Source: Yamagishiella unicocca (lineage: Eukaryota > Chlorophyta > Chlorophyceae > Chlamydomonadales > Volvocaceae). From it: 64,000 nt of DNA. This document shows positions 42,256 to 52,860 of the stretch, one piece after another. Made by a program: the position numbers and the translations under genes. Each line of letters opens with the position of its first letter. Position 1 is the first letter of the stretch. The DNA is taken from the NCBI GenBank assembly GCA_003116995.1, contig BDSL01000187.1, positions 1 through 64,000 of the forward strand. The letters run 5' to 3'. Below the pieces are notes generated by a model. It searched no databases and was not told the origin of the DNA. It saw only the letters and a program-made list of their open reading frames with translations.

Positions 42256-43075
42256 TATGAGGGGGTTATTGAGGAGAAATCCGTGGTCCGGCACGCAAAG
42301 AGGGAAGGGTGGGGGCTGATGTGAGGAAGCAGGGACACGCTTAGCATGGGATGACCGGCTAAGGGAAAAGGGGGCCTAGGAGGCACTCGTAGGAGGACGT
42401 GGGCCGCTGCCGGGAAGAGCACTTGCTCCCTCCCTACCACGGTGGGGGGCTCCTGCACCTGCCCGCCGTCTGCTTGGACAGCGGCACGGAAGCTGCAGCC
42501 GCGTCATGTTTTGCGACGCGGGCGGGGGAGCCAGGTTGCTGCGAGTTTCGGGCGGGACTTGGGGCGGGGCGTATGGGTGGAGAGAGGGCTCCTATCGCGA
42601 TGGCCACCGCCCACTCACTCCGCGCTGCAAAGGACGTGCTGCATCTCCCTTTCCCCAGGCACCTTGCACGTAAACCGAAGCTGGGACTTCAGCAAGCTGC
42701 ACGCGAGCTGCCTGGTTCCCGAGGCGCGAATGAACCTGTGTGGATGAACCCGCTGGCCCCGCATTCGCAGTCGACTGCGAAGAAAACCGCCCGGGTATTG
42801 TTGCGGCTGGATTGAAGGGTTGCGAGGCCCTCCGGGGACTCCACGGGGCGCGGTGCACCAAACACACGAACATCGCACGACCGCAACGCCCCCATTCCGC
42901 CAACCGAACGCGCTGCATCGCTGCGCGGTGCCAGCGTGCTGCGTCTCTCCGTGCCCTGCACCCTTTGCTCCCCGGATCCCGCTCCTCCCCTACCCCTGCA
43001 GTCCCCAGCTTCCCCTACCTCTCCCGAGCTGCTCCAACTGCCGCAATTGCTGTACGTGTCCCCGCTCGTCCACAG

Positions 43076-43508
43076 ATCGCTCGCCGCCGCAAGGCCCACC
43101 AGGAGAAGCACCTCGACGCCAAGGTACGACACGCACCGCTTCTCTACACTGTCGTACACGTTACGACACTCTTCGGTACTAAGCCTTCCACCGTACCATG
43201 TTCCACGCGAAGCGCCTCCCCTCTCATTCCCGGTGTCTGCTCTTACCATATTGCGGGCCCGGGCGGAGGGCCGCCGCCGCCGGTAGTCGCTTGCTGTCGC
43301 CTGACGGGCCTTATCGGTCGGACCTGGTGGGGCTGGACGAGGCGCATTGCGTTGTTCCCACGTTGGGGAGTCTTGTGTCACAGCAGTCGCTCCCGCGACC
43401 GCACGCCCACCCGCCAGATCACCTCCCTGGGCATCGGCGACACCACGGAGCCGCTGCCCGGGTACATCGCGGACGCCACGGCGGACGCGGCGACCGGACT
43501 GGCCACAC
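43076..43508 (+). CDS. Bordered exons of an unrecognised gene (P3)
   Basis: Exons 43076-43123 (IARRRKAHQEKHLDAK) and 43384-43508 (TPTRQITSLGIGDTTEPLPG and ADATADAATGLAT) keep their AG..GT borders. The later exons of this gene (PLPLK, QYLALPRG) are absent because the P3 copy is cut at 44300. Confidence 0.4.
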
Positions 43509-44449
43509 GTGAGTGAGGGCTACAGCGGGTGGGGTGGGGGGCGGGGACGCCTGCTTGCACGTGCCAGTTGTTAGACCCGTGCTCCACCTGGCGAAGGCTC
43601 CTCCCAGCCGTCCAGACCACCCTGCGTGACCGCCTTCTCCTGCGAATCCTTTCGGGTTCTGCTGCCGGCCGCTCTACTTGAGCTGCCCTCCTTTGCCCCG
43701 GTGCCCACTCCTGCCGTCGCTGCAGGTAGGACAAGGAGCAGGGCCAGGGGGCGCTGCGTGAGGCGGTGCCGGCCACTTCTACACGGGCTTGCCCGGGCCG
43801 GGATCGCCCTCCCTGGAGCCGGCACTCAAGCCTGCATCAGGACCCGGCTCCAGGACCCGGGCGAAGTCGCTGGCAGCGGTGGTGGCGGCAGCACGGGCGG
43901 ATCAGGATGTGCGGGACCCAGAAGGAGTAGAAGGCGGGGAACGGGACGATTGCTGCGCGGGGTGGCTGCAGCACCACCACCACCAATGCAGCAGTGCTGA
44001 GGAGGCCGACGCCGCGCTCGCTGGGCCTGCCAGGGTGCGCTGGTGCTGGTGCTGGGTGAGGGCGGCGAGCAGGAGCAGCCTCCGAGGATCGGTGAGCTGG
44101 AAGGGCGGTGAGGGCAGGGCTGGAAGGGTGAGGAGCGGGCAGCAGGGGTTAGGGCCGCTGGCGCTGTGCTGACGGTGCGTGCTGTGGGACATTGGGAGGA
44201 ACCCGCATACGAGTGCAGCTTGCCTACTGGCTGCTCGAGGAGCACCCACAACGCGGCGATGGCGGTGCGGCAGCGCTTGATGTGGGGCTCAGCGCGTGGT
44301 GGTTGAGGCGCGAGTGTGTGCCTGAAGCAATGGAGTCGTCAACTTGAGTGCTGCATGCCTGTATGTGTTGAGCGATGATCCCTTCAAGTGTACACGATCC
44401 CATCCCGTCTCGCCTCGCTTTGCGTGCTTACTTGCCCTCCCCCAAATGC

Positions 44450-47400
44450 AGCCACCATCCGGTGGGCACGGGAAGGTGCAGACCACCCATGATGTGCTCG
44501 CCGGGCCGCGGACGCTACAGCCGGACATGCCGCGCAACAACCGCGTTCGGCACATCGGGTTTTGGACTCTGCACAGCCAGACGCGCAGCCACACGGTGTA
44601 CCATGATTCCGGGAGCACCATGAGGAGCACCACGGAGCGCACCACGGAGCGCACCACGGAGCGCACCACGGAGCGCACCACGGAGCGCACCACGGAGCGC
44701 ACCACGGAGCGCACCACGGAGCGCACCACGGAGCGCACCACGGAGCGCACCACGGAGCGCATGCCGGTTGTGGCGGTCACGCAGCTCGGTGGCCGCCCGG
44801 TCGCCTTGTTCCAGGACCAGGACATGGCGATGCTGTCGGGGAACTCGACCGCCTTCGGGTACCTCTCTACGGCGGACACTGGGCTCTCCGACGCGTTGCG
44901 GTACACGGACGCGGTTGAGGAGTCGCTGCAGCAGCTGGAGCCGCTGGAGCAGCGGGAGCCCCGCAGGCTGGCCCCGGTACGATACGGTATGTACGACTGA
45001 CCGGTACGGCACGTGCAGTTAACCGGTACTGTGTATGGGTACAAGCCCCTGGTGAACCCGACGGAGATGACCGATGCCCTGTTTGGCCTCATCGGCAAGC
45101 ACCTCGGTGAGTCTCCGGTTCATTAAGGTGGCCATCAGGGGGCACTATGGATATGTTGTGTTGTACAGCTAGGGAATGGCAAGGCTGGGTTGAACCTTTG
45201 GGTAGCAGGCAGCTTTGGGAATGGAAAGGCGAGAGCCTGTAAGAGGGAGGAACCATAGCGAAGCCTTGCCGGCGGACAGAGGGCGTGTTGCACTCTGCCT
45301 GCGATTTGGTTGCCGTGCGTTCAGGCCTCCCAGTCGTGAGCGGCGCCCATGCCGCAGTTGGCTGCAGGCATGCATTGTGTCTGTTCGGTACTGCGCCAAG
45401 TAAGCTGTTTATCGGAAAATGTCACGCTGCTTGTGTCCTTGTATTGTTCTTGCACAGGAAAGGAGGGGCCCCTGTACGAACAGGACGTCCTTGCGATCGT
45501 GCTACAGCAGGTTGGCGAGGGCCCGACGGACGTGCGCCTCGAGTCGATGGGGCCCATGGAGGCAAAGACGCTCTTCTACATGCAGCAGCACTGGATGGAG
45601 GAACTGGAGAAGGAGCTGCAGGGACTCGGTTTGCGGATCAGAGATGGCGCCAAGTTCGTTCGCCGGCCCGGGTCGCACCATCTTCGGGCTGTGCCTTTCC
45701 CACTTGGTCAAAAATCACTTCAAGCATCCCCTGCACTCGCCCAAGCTCGCCACGCTGCCCAAGAAAGGTAGGGCTCTTTTCCCGGCATCTCCCAAGTTTG
45801 GCCATCGGCGCTTTCCCTTTCACCAGAGACCCTTCTCTGTCGCGTGCTGTCCTTGCAGGGCGCCAGTTCTACGCGCCGGTGGAGGGCGTCCTGCTGGCGG
45901 CTCCGCTCAAGTACCTGCTCCTGGGCCCCAACTGGGACCGGGCTCTGCTGTGGTGGAACCAGTGCGTGCAAGAGCTCCTTGCGCGCCCCTGCCTACCCCC
46001 GGGCGAGCACTGGGTGCACGAGGAGCTTGGGCCCTTTGTGGTTGTCCGCCCTGGCACATCCGCCGATGCGCGCCCCGGCAACGAGATATGCCCGCATTTG
46101 TCTACGAGTTCCCGCTCTTTCGGACCCTCCAGGACAAGGTTTTCAAGGTGGGTGACGCAACAGCCACGCGGACACCTCGATGTGCAGTGTCTTTTCTTAA
46201 TGGCGTGGGTGTGTTTGTTGCAGCTGCGCTGCTGTGGGAGCAGCGTGCTCACCACGGAGGACGTGGAGGCGGAGTACGGCGAGGAGTTCCAGCGAGTGGA
46301 CGAGATGCGCGCGGCTGAGGGCCGGAGCGCCAAGCTGGCGGCGAAGGTGGCAGCCCTCGGTGACGAGATCGGCGAGGGGCATGTCGAGGGGCCGGAGGGT
46401 GCGTATTGCAGAACAGCGCTCTGTTAGTCATGCGGTGCCCCTTCGTGAATCCTTTCCCCGCCGGCCCCCTTCCACCCCGTCTGCAGTTCCGACAGCGCCG
46501 TCGGGTGACGTCCAGGTGCGCAACCCCACGCACCTGAAGGTCATTCGCGGCAAGCCCGCCCTCCCATTGGCCGAGCGAGCCGCGGGCGACAAGTCCATCC
46601 TGTCCATCGCCTCCGCGTTGTACCACCCTATGCTGCCGCTGTTCCTGGGCTCCCGGGCAGTCAAATCGGCCGTCTCACCTGACGGCCGGGACGTGACATA
46701 TGTGAGGACGTTGAGAGGGAGGACTTACTGACAGCGGAGACGCGGAGCGCGCGGGGAAGGGACTTTATGTGGGGGTTTTATGTGCCGGTGCCGGGCGAGA
46801 AGATGTGATAGCCCCGTGAGGTCGAGTGTGAACATGTATCCCGTTGGTGCGTTGACAATGGTGGAAGCTTGAAAGCATTGTCATTTGCCTGTCCCTGTTT
46901 TGCAGCTCTACATCCATGACGACGCGGTCGCTGGGAAGCAGCCGGACACCATCAGCTACCTGCAGAAGGGGAAGGTGATCGACACGGCGCAGGGTGTGGC
47001 CCGTGTGGTGGCCGCGCGAGACGCGATGTCGTGCGCGCCGCCTTTCGCGCGTGGTGACATGGCCATCAAGGCCATGGTGCGCGTGCACGAGCGCCGCACC
47101 CAGCCTGCCAGTGCGCGCCTCGAAGTCCTGCGCGGGGCTGAGGTCGTGAGCCAGGCCACTGCCAGGGGTGAGCGCTGCTACAACGCCGCTGGCTTGGCGT
47201 GGCTTGGAACCCCCTCTTCGGTGGCCCTGCACTCCAGCGCCTGCTGACCGCGGGCTTCCGGTACCCTGAGCTGGGTGGCGGCAGCAGCAGTAGCAGCGGA
47301 CAGCCGCCACCGTCTGCCCCGGACTTGTTCTTCGGGGTCGACGCAGCCCGCCCGGGTGTGCCGCACGGAAAGGCGTCGCTGCTGCTGATTGGGGACCGCC

Positions 47401-47555
47401 GTCTGCGTCAGCGCTTCATCGTCGACCACTTGGACCTGGCGCCGCCAACAGCGGGGGGCGCCGCCGACAGCGGCGACGGTGACGGCGACGCCCTTACCGG
47501 CTTGCAGCTCGTGGACCAGCCGCTGTCGCAGTGGGGCAAGGCGCGGCGGCTGTAG
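44450..47555 (+). CDS. Multi-exon gene of unknown function with (TTER)11 repeat
   Basis: Exons by splice borders: 44450-44976, 45019-45106, 45458-45767, 45859-46147, 46224-46398, 46487-46701, 46906-47167 and about 47238-47555 (TAG). Most phases agree. Readable parts include NNRVRHIGFWTLHSQTRSHT, GGRPVALFQDQDMAMLSG, KPLVNPTEMTDALFGLIG, LYEQDVLAIVLQQVGEGPTD, GVLLAAPLKYLLLGPNWDRA, FVYEFPLFRTLQDKVFK, AERAAGDKSILSIASALYHP and LYIHDDAVAGKQPDTISYLQ. I recognise no family. Exon 45458-45767 has one extra base near 45670 (before TIFGLCLSHLVKNH) and exon 45859-46147 two extra near 46087, each breaking the phase that the flanking introns require. It may be a recent pseudogene, a gene of a mobile element or an imperfect assembly. 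The first intron (42 bases) is unusually short and the last junction is uncertain. Confidence 0.5.
44629..44760 (+). repeat. 12-bp coding minisatellite, 11 units
   Basis: ACCACGGAGCGC is repeated 11 times without change. In the exon frame it encodes (Thr-Thr-Glu-Arg)11, a charged, probably helical or disordered insertion. Perfect identity of the units suggests recent growth. Confidence 0.95.
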
Positions 47556-47971
47556 TTGCTGTGGCTGTTGCTGAGGCTACCGGAGGCTCCTGGCCGGTCG
47601 CCGGCACGACGAGAGAGTCGAGCCATCGCCCGAATGTGAGTAGAAACAAACTAAGAAGCGTCCTCAATCGTACTAGCTAGCTCTAGCGGATGAACAATGT
47701 TACTCACAAGGTCCGTCGGTGCATAGACTCCCCGGTACGCGGCCGGCGGGGGATACTCAACTGCACCTAACTCCGTTGCGGCCAAAGCCCAAACGTCCAG
47801 CGGGACGCAGCGTGTCGACACCGTGTCGCTTCCGGCACTGTCCCCGCTGGCGTGACTTGCGTGCTTCCTGTCGTCTTCAGAAACACACAATGCTCTAACT
47901 CATCCCAATCCCTGGTCACCCTGCACATTATCCAACCCCGTGCCATATCCCGTACAGCGGACTCCCTGAGC

Positions 47972-48906
47972 ATGCCTTCCTGGATCAAGGACATCATGCG
48001 GGGCGCTTCGGTCGCCGGTGGCAACGATGCAGAGCCCAGCCAGCTGCAGCCGTCTGCGAGTCGCGGACGCGCTCGCAGCCCGAGCGCTGTGCGCACCGGT
48101 GACAGCCCCCCCCCCCCGGCAGCGCAGCGCCTCCGCCAGTGGCAGGCCTGTCACCGACAGGACTGCGCCTGCCGCGGTGCCGCCCAGCATGCGCGTCAAG
48201 GCCGGCGTTCACGGCGTCATTGGGCACGGCGCCATTGGGTGGTCTTTCAGCCGCCGCCGGGCCGTCTGGCGCACGGCATGCCATCGGCAGCGTCGGCGGC
48301 GGCGCTTCCTTCCCTGGCGCGCGGTCGCCCGGCGGACGGCCGGCAGGCGTGCCCACTCCACGGCTGACCGCCGTGCTCCCGCCGCCACGCGGCCCCGGCG
48401 CTGTTCGCGCCGCTGCCCCAGTGGCTCCGGTAGCGGCATCGGGTCGGGCGACGGTGCTGCCGCCGGCTTTCAACAGCGCAGCACGGGCCTTGGCGGGCAG
48501 GCCAATCGTCCGTCCCATGAGCAACAGCATCTGCTCGCTGGTGCAGCAGGAGTCCCGCAAGACTGTGCCCCTGAGCAGGCGGTCGAGTGAGCCCGTAGCC
48601 GGTATGACTCCGGACAGGGCAGGGGCAGCCGTGCTTTTCCCGGGGCAACAGCGCACGGCGCCCTTTGTGCGGGACGTGCTCCCGGGGACACGTCAGCTCG
48701 CAGGGACACGTACATGGCGACCCTGTACGGAGCTGGAGGATGGCCACAAGCCGTCTGTCGGGGGCAAGCCCTGCATGGGTCACGGGGGAAGGGTACGGCA
48801 GGTGGGAGGGTTCGCGGTCACCGTCGATGGCACTGGCATGGGCGCCCGCATCATCGCCATGTGGTTTCGCGAGGACTGCATCAGGGGGGCCGAGGGGCAG
48901 GCCTGA
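47972..48906 (+). CDS. Proline/alanine-rich gene broken at a C12 run
   Basis: The frame starts MPSWIKDIMRGASVAGGND, then SRGRARSPSAVRTGDSPPPP. At a run of 12 C (48106-48117) the productive frame shifts by one base. The second frame (from about 48118) is rich in Pro, Ala, Gly and Arg, with PRPTLTAVLPPP-like low-complexity sequence. It ends in a more ordered part (SICSLVQQESRKTVPLSRR, RQVGGFAVTVDGTGMGARII, AMWFREDC) and TGA at 48906. I do not recognise it. One C more or less would join the two halves into about 310 residues. A TGTAA signal lies 107 bases downstream. Confidence 0.45.
48106..48117 (+). repeat. C12 homopolymer at a frame break
   Basis: Twelve consecutive C between codons for DS and GSAAPPP. 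The open frames before and after differ by one base. Confidence 0.85.
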
Positions 48907-49012
48907 AGCGGGGAAAGGGCGAGATGCTGAAAGGTTGTGACTGTGCGTATGGGTTGCATGCTAGGGTATGAGCAGGGATCGTCGGATCGTCCCTTGTTGC
49001 TGTGTCTGTTGG

Positions 49013-49017
49013 TGTAA
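49013..49017 (+). promoter_or_regulatory. TGTAA polyadenylation signal
   Basis: Lies 107 bases after the stop of the proline-rich gene, a usual distance for this signal. Confidence 0.5.
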
Positions 49018-49133
49018 AGGTGACCGAAAGCCATCAGCCGTACTGTACACTAGCGCCGATATGGTGTGTTGTGTGCCTTTCCCATCGGCGGTTGGTTTGG
49101 CTTTCCGACTGGCGGATAGTTAGACGCCACACA

Positions 49134-50184
49134 CGGTGTTTAGCGAGCAGCGCGTCTTCGGTGCGGGATAGGATGCCCGCTCCATCCTATCCGGCTCCCC
49201 CCCACTCCCCCCAAAGCCACCTGCGGCTCCTCCCGCCGCCCCCTGCCGAATTGAGGCGTCAGCACACAGCCCCAGGCGGCAGCAGCATGGTCTGCGACGA
49301 GTGCGGCCAGAAGGGTCACGGCTTCCTGCACTGCCCGGGCATGACGGCCCGCATGGCCTCAGACGCACCTCGGTGTCTATCGCACTGGGGACAGTCCTGC
49401 CGGTTCTGCTGGTTCTGTGAGGATCAGCTGGGGCTGTCGGAGTCCGAGGTCTTCCCGAGGGTCCGGGGTGAGGACCTGAACCCGATGTCGGCGTGCCTGT
49501 TTGTGACGGTCGCCACGTCACGCTACACCGCGTCAACGGTGGAGGGCACGCTCTCGGCGCTCGCCGACTGGCAGCGGTCCCGCGGCGTCTGGGGCGGTGA
49601 CAGTTTCAATCACCGCCCATGGGTCAAGCCCATGCTCGCGAGAGCGTGGCGGACATGATCGCCGGCGCACGCAGACGGGAGTGGTGTGGAAGGGCCGCTA
49701 ACGTTGGGGCTGCTGTGTCTGCTGATTGGCTGGCTGGTGACCCGGGCGGGTCCACAGCTGGAGGCAGCCCTGCGACACACGTGCGACGCCTGCTGGTTGG
49801 CTGTCGGGTTCTTTGGATTGCAGCGGTGCTCGGAGCGGGCCGAGCTGACACCGGCCAGCATCACAGACCTCCCTGGACGGGGCGTGTCGTCTGGATCGCG
49901 CGCAGCAAGGCTGACCAGTTGGGACGAGGAGTATCACTATGTCTGACGGAGTGCACGGAGAGCGGGATGCCGATTGGAAAAGTCGTGCGGAGGTTTCGGC
50001 AGGCACATACGTGTGCGGACGGCAAGGTATGTAGGTATCGGACCCCCTCGGGTCTGATACCTAGCGGGCGTGAGCGGGGAGCTCGTCAAGCTGCACGGCA
50101 GGTGGCAGTCGGACGCGGTGGATGCTTGCTTGAAGCCGTCCTGCTCCCTGGCCACCCAGTGGAGCGAGGTTGGCGGCTTGTAGC
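49134..50184 (+). pseudogene. Zinc-knuckle and tyrosine recombinase remnant (Z2)
   Basis: The CCHC knuckle CDECGQKGHGFLHC (near 49293), the core-binding helix, FFGLQRCSE and IARSKADQLGRG are as in Z1. The part with HSLRQGG (catalytic HxxR) is deleted. What follows is SGELVKLHGRWQSDAVDACL, again with Cys at the Tyr position, so that change predates the duplication. Confidence 0.6.
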
Positions 50185-50799
50185 GCGAGCGCATGGGGGC
50201 GCTCCAGGAGGGAGCGGGAGGCTCATCCCTGAGACTGGGTGTGGGGGAAGTTGAGAGCTAAGTGTCGCTGAGAGCAGAGCGGCGCCGGGGCAGTGCCCAA
50301 GCGGCGCGGGCCGGGCCGGCACACCTGCTGGGCCTCCCGGGTCGACCGGAGGCGGGCATGAGGCCAGAGGGCCACGCAAGTTCCAAACATCCCACACGTC
50401 GCCCTCCCTTTCGCTGCATGTTGTCGAAGGGGGCACGTGTTTTCGGCGGTCGGAGGGACCTGAAGTGCAGTACGATTTCCATGAGCGCCGCACGACTCCC
50501 ACTTGTGACCCGTACAACTTTGGAGCGAAGAGCCGGTAGAAATGCCTTGAGCATTATTGTCTTATGTATGACTGTTTCTGTAATTGCTTTTTGAAGTAGT
50601 GCCGAATAACCGAAGACTGACTGGAAGCCAAGTGGCACCTTCCTTTTGAACCTCAAGGTGCTGAATTGCGTCGTTTGTCTCATTGTTTTTCAGCAAGCGC
50701 TCTCCTTATGTCCGCCTGCCTTCTCTTGGCTGGTGGAAGAAGTAGAAAGGTAGCGTAGGACTACTTTTGCATACCTTTCTGCGCTGCCTGCATCTTGCA

Positions 50800-51199
50800 G
50801 CGAGATTGGGAAGGACACGTCCACTAGATTCTCTCGTGGAGGCGACAGCGGCAGGCTGCTGTGCTGCAGTCAGCGGACGGCCGAAAGGCATTCGACTACC
50901 AGCAAGTGGACCTGCTGCGCGAGGACCTGGCTCTCGGCACAACGACGATGCCAACCAACGGCAGCTTCGGGTTTGTGCTGGTTCCAAAGGTTATCAGGGC
51001 CACGCTGGTGGCTGCGGACGTCTGCGTTCGGACAAACCGTGCTTCCACAATCCCCAGCCCAGCGCGCTTCATGGCGACACGTTGCGAGCCTGCTGCGATT
51101 CGCCGCGCCCTGCCACCCTTGCACCCTCCTGTATCCCACTACTCCCCTACTCTTAGATTTCGAAGCTGCCTGACTTGCCGAACTTGCTGCCAGGTGTGA
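50800..51199 (+). pseudogene. FAS1-like frame (Z2)
   Basis: Copy of the Z1 frame, with VLQSADGRKAFDYQQVDLLR and LVPKVIRATLVAADVCVRTN. Confidence 0.4.
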
Positions 51200-51289
51200 C
51201 TCATCTCCCATCCCCTTCTGAGCCCGGCCGTGGACAGCACCTTCGGGCCGCTCGACGCCTCAGACTTGCCAAAAGCCCTCTCCTAAGCT

Positions 51290-51398
51290 GACGAGGGCAG
51301 GATTTGAGCCCGCGCCCTTACGGACTAGTAGGTTTTCATCCTGATACTGCACCAGGTAGTCCTGAAACTAGCGCCTTAGACCGCTCGGCCACCTCGTC
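51290..51398 (-). tRNA. tRNA-Leu(CAG) with 30-nt intron (Z2)
   Basis: Second copy of the gene at 36365-36473, same length. It has the canonical GGTCTAAGGC in the D-arm region where Z1 has G, two changes within the intron, and the same CTCAAAT T loop. All stems are intact. Confidence 0.85.
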
Positions 51399-51749
51399 AT
51401 GCTACCCCTCGATGGCCTCATTGCAGTCGCTTCAGTCCAACGCGCACATTGTGTGTACACACGACTGGAGGGGGCGGGTGCGGAGGGGGGAGCGTGCAGC
51501 GGGGGGGGCGTCGGGGTTGACATGCTGGAGGAGCCGCGTATCGCCGGATGTGACGCCGGTGTGGGGCTGCCATGCAGAGGCTTTCGCGGCCAGGGTACTC
51601 GGGTGCGACATGTGTCGTAGAACACACCTGGAGTGGGAACCCTTACCCTTGCGCTTAACGTGCCTGCTTGCCCTGCGAAGGATCACAGTTGTTAGTGGGG
51701 AGCAGGGCCAGGGGGCGCTGCTTTGGGCGGTGGCGTCCGCTTTCTGCAG

Positions 51750-52213
51750 GGGCCTCCATTTCGGCGGACGGATCCAAGTGCGATATCGCGCGGATCCAGA
51801 GCGTGTTTGGATTCAAGCTCAGAGTTGCGGCGCAGGTACGGCCGGGCAGTGCTGCGCCGGAGTTGGAGTCCCGGTGGGGTGTGGCCACCGGGGCCCTAGG
51901 CGAGGTTGTGGGTGCCGGTACTGCCGTAGGTGGTGGTGGTGTCGGAGAACAGGTCTAGGAAGGTGGTCATGGTGCGGATGGAGGAATAGTTGGTGCTGAG
52001 GAACCGTCCGCCTTGCAGGGGAGGGAGCCCCGGGTGGTCTTGTGTCCACACCCTGCCTATGTCCTCCGCCTCATCGCCATTTCGCCCACCCTCTCCAAAT
52101 CCATATCACCACAAAGTAACAACCCAACCGCCGCAACCTCCTCACAGGTCCGTCTCTTGGCGGATGCGTACGCCACCCATGGTGCGATCCGCAAGGTCAC
52201 TCGCTTTGAGTAG
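51750..52213 (+). pseudogene. Orphan FAS1 3' exons (P4)
   Basis: Exons 51750-51835 and 52148-52213, with the same borders, frame and TAG as at 8686-9149; preceded by Z2, not by a FAS1 N-terminus. Confidence 0.6.
51896..52011 (-). CDS. Possible antisense exon (P4)
   Basis: Third copy of the 8832-8947 minus-strand exon, with the same acceptor and stop. Confidence 0.3.
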
Positions 52214-52405
52214 CTGCGCTGTGCTGTAGTCCTGGTGGGAAGAAACAGGGGGCCGCGGCGCGTTGGGAGGCAGTGTGTGCGAGCCGGTCCCGGTAAAGTG
52301 CATATTCCACAGGTTGCAGGGCCGCTGGGAACGGCGATCAGCGACTGGATCGCGGAGTCACAGCTACTGGAGCTATGAGGTGAGGTGGAGGTGAGGCATG
52401 GCTCG

Positions 52406-52738
52406 CTAGCGCGTGGCGTATCTCATCAGACGGTTTTGACAGCTTTGCAAGGCGCGTTCGAATACGGTACGGGCTATGTGGTCCGAAACAGCACGTGGGA
52501 CACCCTGCAGCTGTCGCGTGAGTCGGTCCTTACATAGAGCCACCGTGCAGCTGGCAGGTCCACGGGCAGCAGGTCCACGGGCAGCATCGTTGTCGATACA
52601 CTGTGCGTTACGACGATGTCCCTGAGTTGCAAGGATTCGACTGGGCAAACGCCAGATGGAAATAAGGTAGTATAGGGGATACCGATTCCACAACAGGATG
52701 ACGGCGTTTTTTAACGCCATTTCCTCTTGAACATTCAT
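52406..52738 (-). CDS. Minus-strand hypothetical frame, 110 codons (P4)
   Basis: Copy of the 9133-9669 frame, with an in-frame 12-base duplication (GPAAR) and the same five-base shift as P3. Confidence 0.2.
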   Translation of the reverse strand: MNVQEEMALKNAVILLWNRYPLYYLISIWRLPSRILATQGHRRNAQCIDNDAARGPAARGPASCTVALCKDRLTRQLQGVPRAVSDHIARTVFERALQSCQNRLMRYATR

Positions 52739-52860
52739 CGGTACCTAAGGTTTGTGAGGACACTGAGCAGCCCAGGGACGAAAGGGCAGTCCCATTCCTA
52801 CTAGTCGAAGATACAGAGACGGCAGCCAGCCTTGCTGATGTTTACCCGCCCGCTGCAGAC

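Larger units (their letters stand above)
36807..44300 (+). repeat. Array segment P, copy 3 (3'-truncated)
   Basis: Follows P1 at a constant offset of 28139 at the start. It diverges from P2 after 44300 (AGCGCGTGGT) where unique block U begins. It carries a 23-bp tandem expansion absent from P1, and keeps sequence around 44040-44280 that P1 has lost. FAS1 exons are at 36825-36910 and 37222-37287, behind Z1 instead of a WSC gene. Stretch 39455-40520 has no assigned gene. Confidence 0.85.
44301..49133 (+). other. Unique block U inside the array
   Basis: This 4.8 kb block has no copy elsewhere in the window. It replaces the tail of P3, a whole Q and the first 590 bases of Z. It contains two plus-strand genes. 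I see no terminal inverted repeats or target duplication at its borders. Stretch 47556-47970 is non-coding and AT-richer. Confidence 0.75.
49134..51731 (+). repeat. Array segment Z, copy 2
   Basis: Matches Z1 from 33990 on. It lacks the main gag frame, and about 230 bases of the recombinase are gone at 50045, where a short foldback is left. FAS1-like frame and tRNA-Leu are kept. It runs into P4 at 51732, as Z1 runs into P3. Confidence 0.85.
51732..52845 (+). repeat. Array segment P, copy 4 (first 1.1 kb only)
   Basis: Matches P1 from 8668 to 9776, then joins Q3 directly, so the equivalent of P1 9777-17035 is deleted. Contains orphan FAS1 exons and the antisense exon. Confidence 0.85.

Noticed and set aside
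44344..45098. Minus-strand frame with a (VVRS)n repeat as a gene
   Set aside because: It is the complement of the (TTER)n exon; the plus strand has matched splice borders.
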